Positions 32,551 to 32,782 of a stretch of 32,782 nucleotides of DNA are shown piece after piece; the first letter of the stretch is position 1; every line of letters starts with the position of its first letter. The notes below the pieces were generated by a model that did not search any database, was not told the origin of the DNA, and saw only the letters and a program-made list of their open reading frames with translations. The translations under genes were made by a program, and so were the position numbers. This DNA comes from Nostoc linckia z4 (GTDB taxonomy: Bacteria; Cyanobacteriota; Cyanobacteriia; Cyanobacteriales; Nostocaceae), in assembly GCF_002608075.1 (NCBI RefSeq), contig NZ_LAHA01000076.1, forward strand, positions 1-32,782, given 5' to 3'.

Positions 32551-32782
32551 CTACGGTGTACACACAAGTACTATCTGTAAGGGTTTCAAGCCGTAAAGAC
32601 CATTTTAACTGTCATTACGAGCGAAGCGTTCGCGAAGCGTCTCGTAGAGAAGTAATCGCATAATCCCGTGGTTTTTGCGATTGCTTCGTCGTTCCTCCTC
32701 GCAATGACAGGCTTTCGGAGCGATCCAACAGCTTAGGGATAGACGACGAAACCAAGTGTGAGGTGTAATTTCAAGACTTGTG
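32551..32782. mobile_element. Second CTACGGTGTACACACAAGT element, truncated by window end
   Basis: The first 20 bases (32551-32570) equal the left end of the element at 1704. The window ends in AAGACTTGTG, which matches the start of that element's right inverted end (CGACTTGTATGTACACCGTAG), so the copy probably finishes about 12 bases beyond the window. A different small element (32610-32709) is nested inside. Confidence 0.55.
32610..32709. mobile_element. TGTCATTRCGAG inverted-repeat element
   Basis: The ends TGTCATTACGAG (32610-32621) and CTCGCAATGACA (32698-32709) are 12-bp inverted repeats with one mismatch. The inside has GCGAAGCGTTCGCGAAGCG and the two halves AAGTAATCGCA / TGCGATTGCTTC, which pair as a long hairpin. 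Elements of this type (GTCATTGCGAG...) are known from many bacterial phyla, as I recall. Confidence 0.65.

Larger units (their letters stand above)
32361..32782. other. Repeat-rich region downstream of the hydrolase fusion
   Basis: There is no gene here. It holds the second copy of the ATTACTTATTAAACC repeat (32408-32437), a CCCCGAACTTCGGGG hairpin (32452-32466), CCCCTCCCCAACCCTCCCC-type pyrimidine repeats (about 32521-32540), and a large inverted-repeat element beginning at 32551 that runs off the window. Confidence 0.8.

Overview
The window is chromosomal DNA of a filamentous, probably heterocyst-forming (Nostocales-type) cyanobacterium. Evidence: HIP1 octamers (GCGATCGC) throughout, cyanobacteria-specific genes (NDH-1 CO2-uptake genes, DUF928, a 61-aa conserved membrane protein), intergenic heptamer (STRR) arrays and nested MITE-like elements. 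All identifications come from reading translations and motifs; no database search was possible.

Layout. 28-1119 (-) threonine synthase. 1120-2154 is a gene-free patch of nested inverted-repeat elements. 2155-7979 (-) is a CO2-hydration operon, ndhF3 / exported beta-carbonic anhydrase / ndhD3 / cupA, i.e. the variable subunits of an NDH-1MS-type complex with a Tat-exported carbonic anhydrase gene inside it. 8582-8767 (-) encodes a small membrane protein and 9095-9868 (+) an ABC-2 permease. 10033-11622 (-) is a Tat-type PhoD phosphatase and 11976-12521 (-) a PEP-CTERM protein. 13171-16278 (+) pairs an exported DUF928 protein with a CHASE2 class III nucleotide cyclase. 16475-17809 (-) is an unrecognised protein whose stop codon lies in a 23-unit heptamer array. 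18565-20647 (+) is groES-groEL, and 20988-23426 (+) PEP synthase followed by a decayed remnant of a second ppsA 3' end. 24038-28805 (-) is nifJ (pyruvate:ferredoxin/flavodoxin oxidoreductase) with a dihydroorotate-dehydrogenase-like flavoprotein downstream that has lost the usual catalytic Cys. 29110-29388 (+) is a small hypothetical, 29473-29952 (-) a DUF3592-type membrane protein, and 30114-32360 (+) a secreted GHL10/DUF187-type glycoside hydrolase fused to a pepsin-like domain with two DTG motifs. 32361-32782 is again nested repeats, cut by the window end.

How genes work together. The ndhF3-ndhD3-cupA set would convert CO2 to bicarbonate at the thylakoid, driven by electron transfer; the embedded anhydrase would act in the lumen or periplasm on the other face. 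PpsA and NifJ both act on pyruvate. DUF928 plus CHASE2-cyclase looks like an envelope-sensing pair producing a cyclic nucleotide.

Most interesting points: the hydrolase/aspartic-peptidase-like fusion, the carbonic anhydrase inside the CO2-uptake operon, the Cys-less DHOD-like protein next to nifJ, heptamer-like insertions inside the nifJ reading frame, a non-CIRCE inverted repeat upstream of groES, and nested mobile repeats with family members tens of kb apart.
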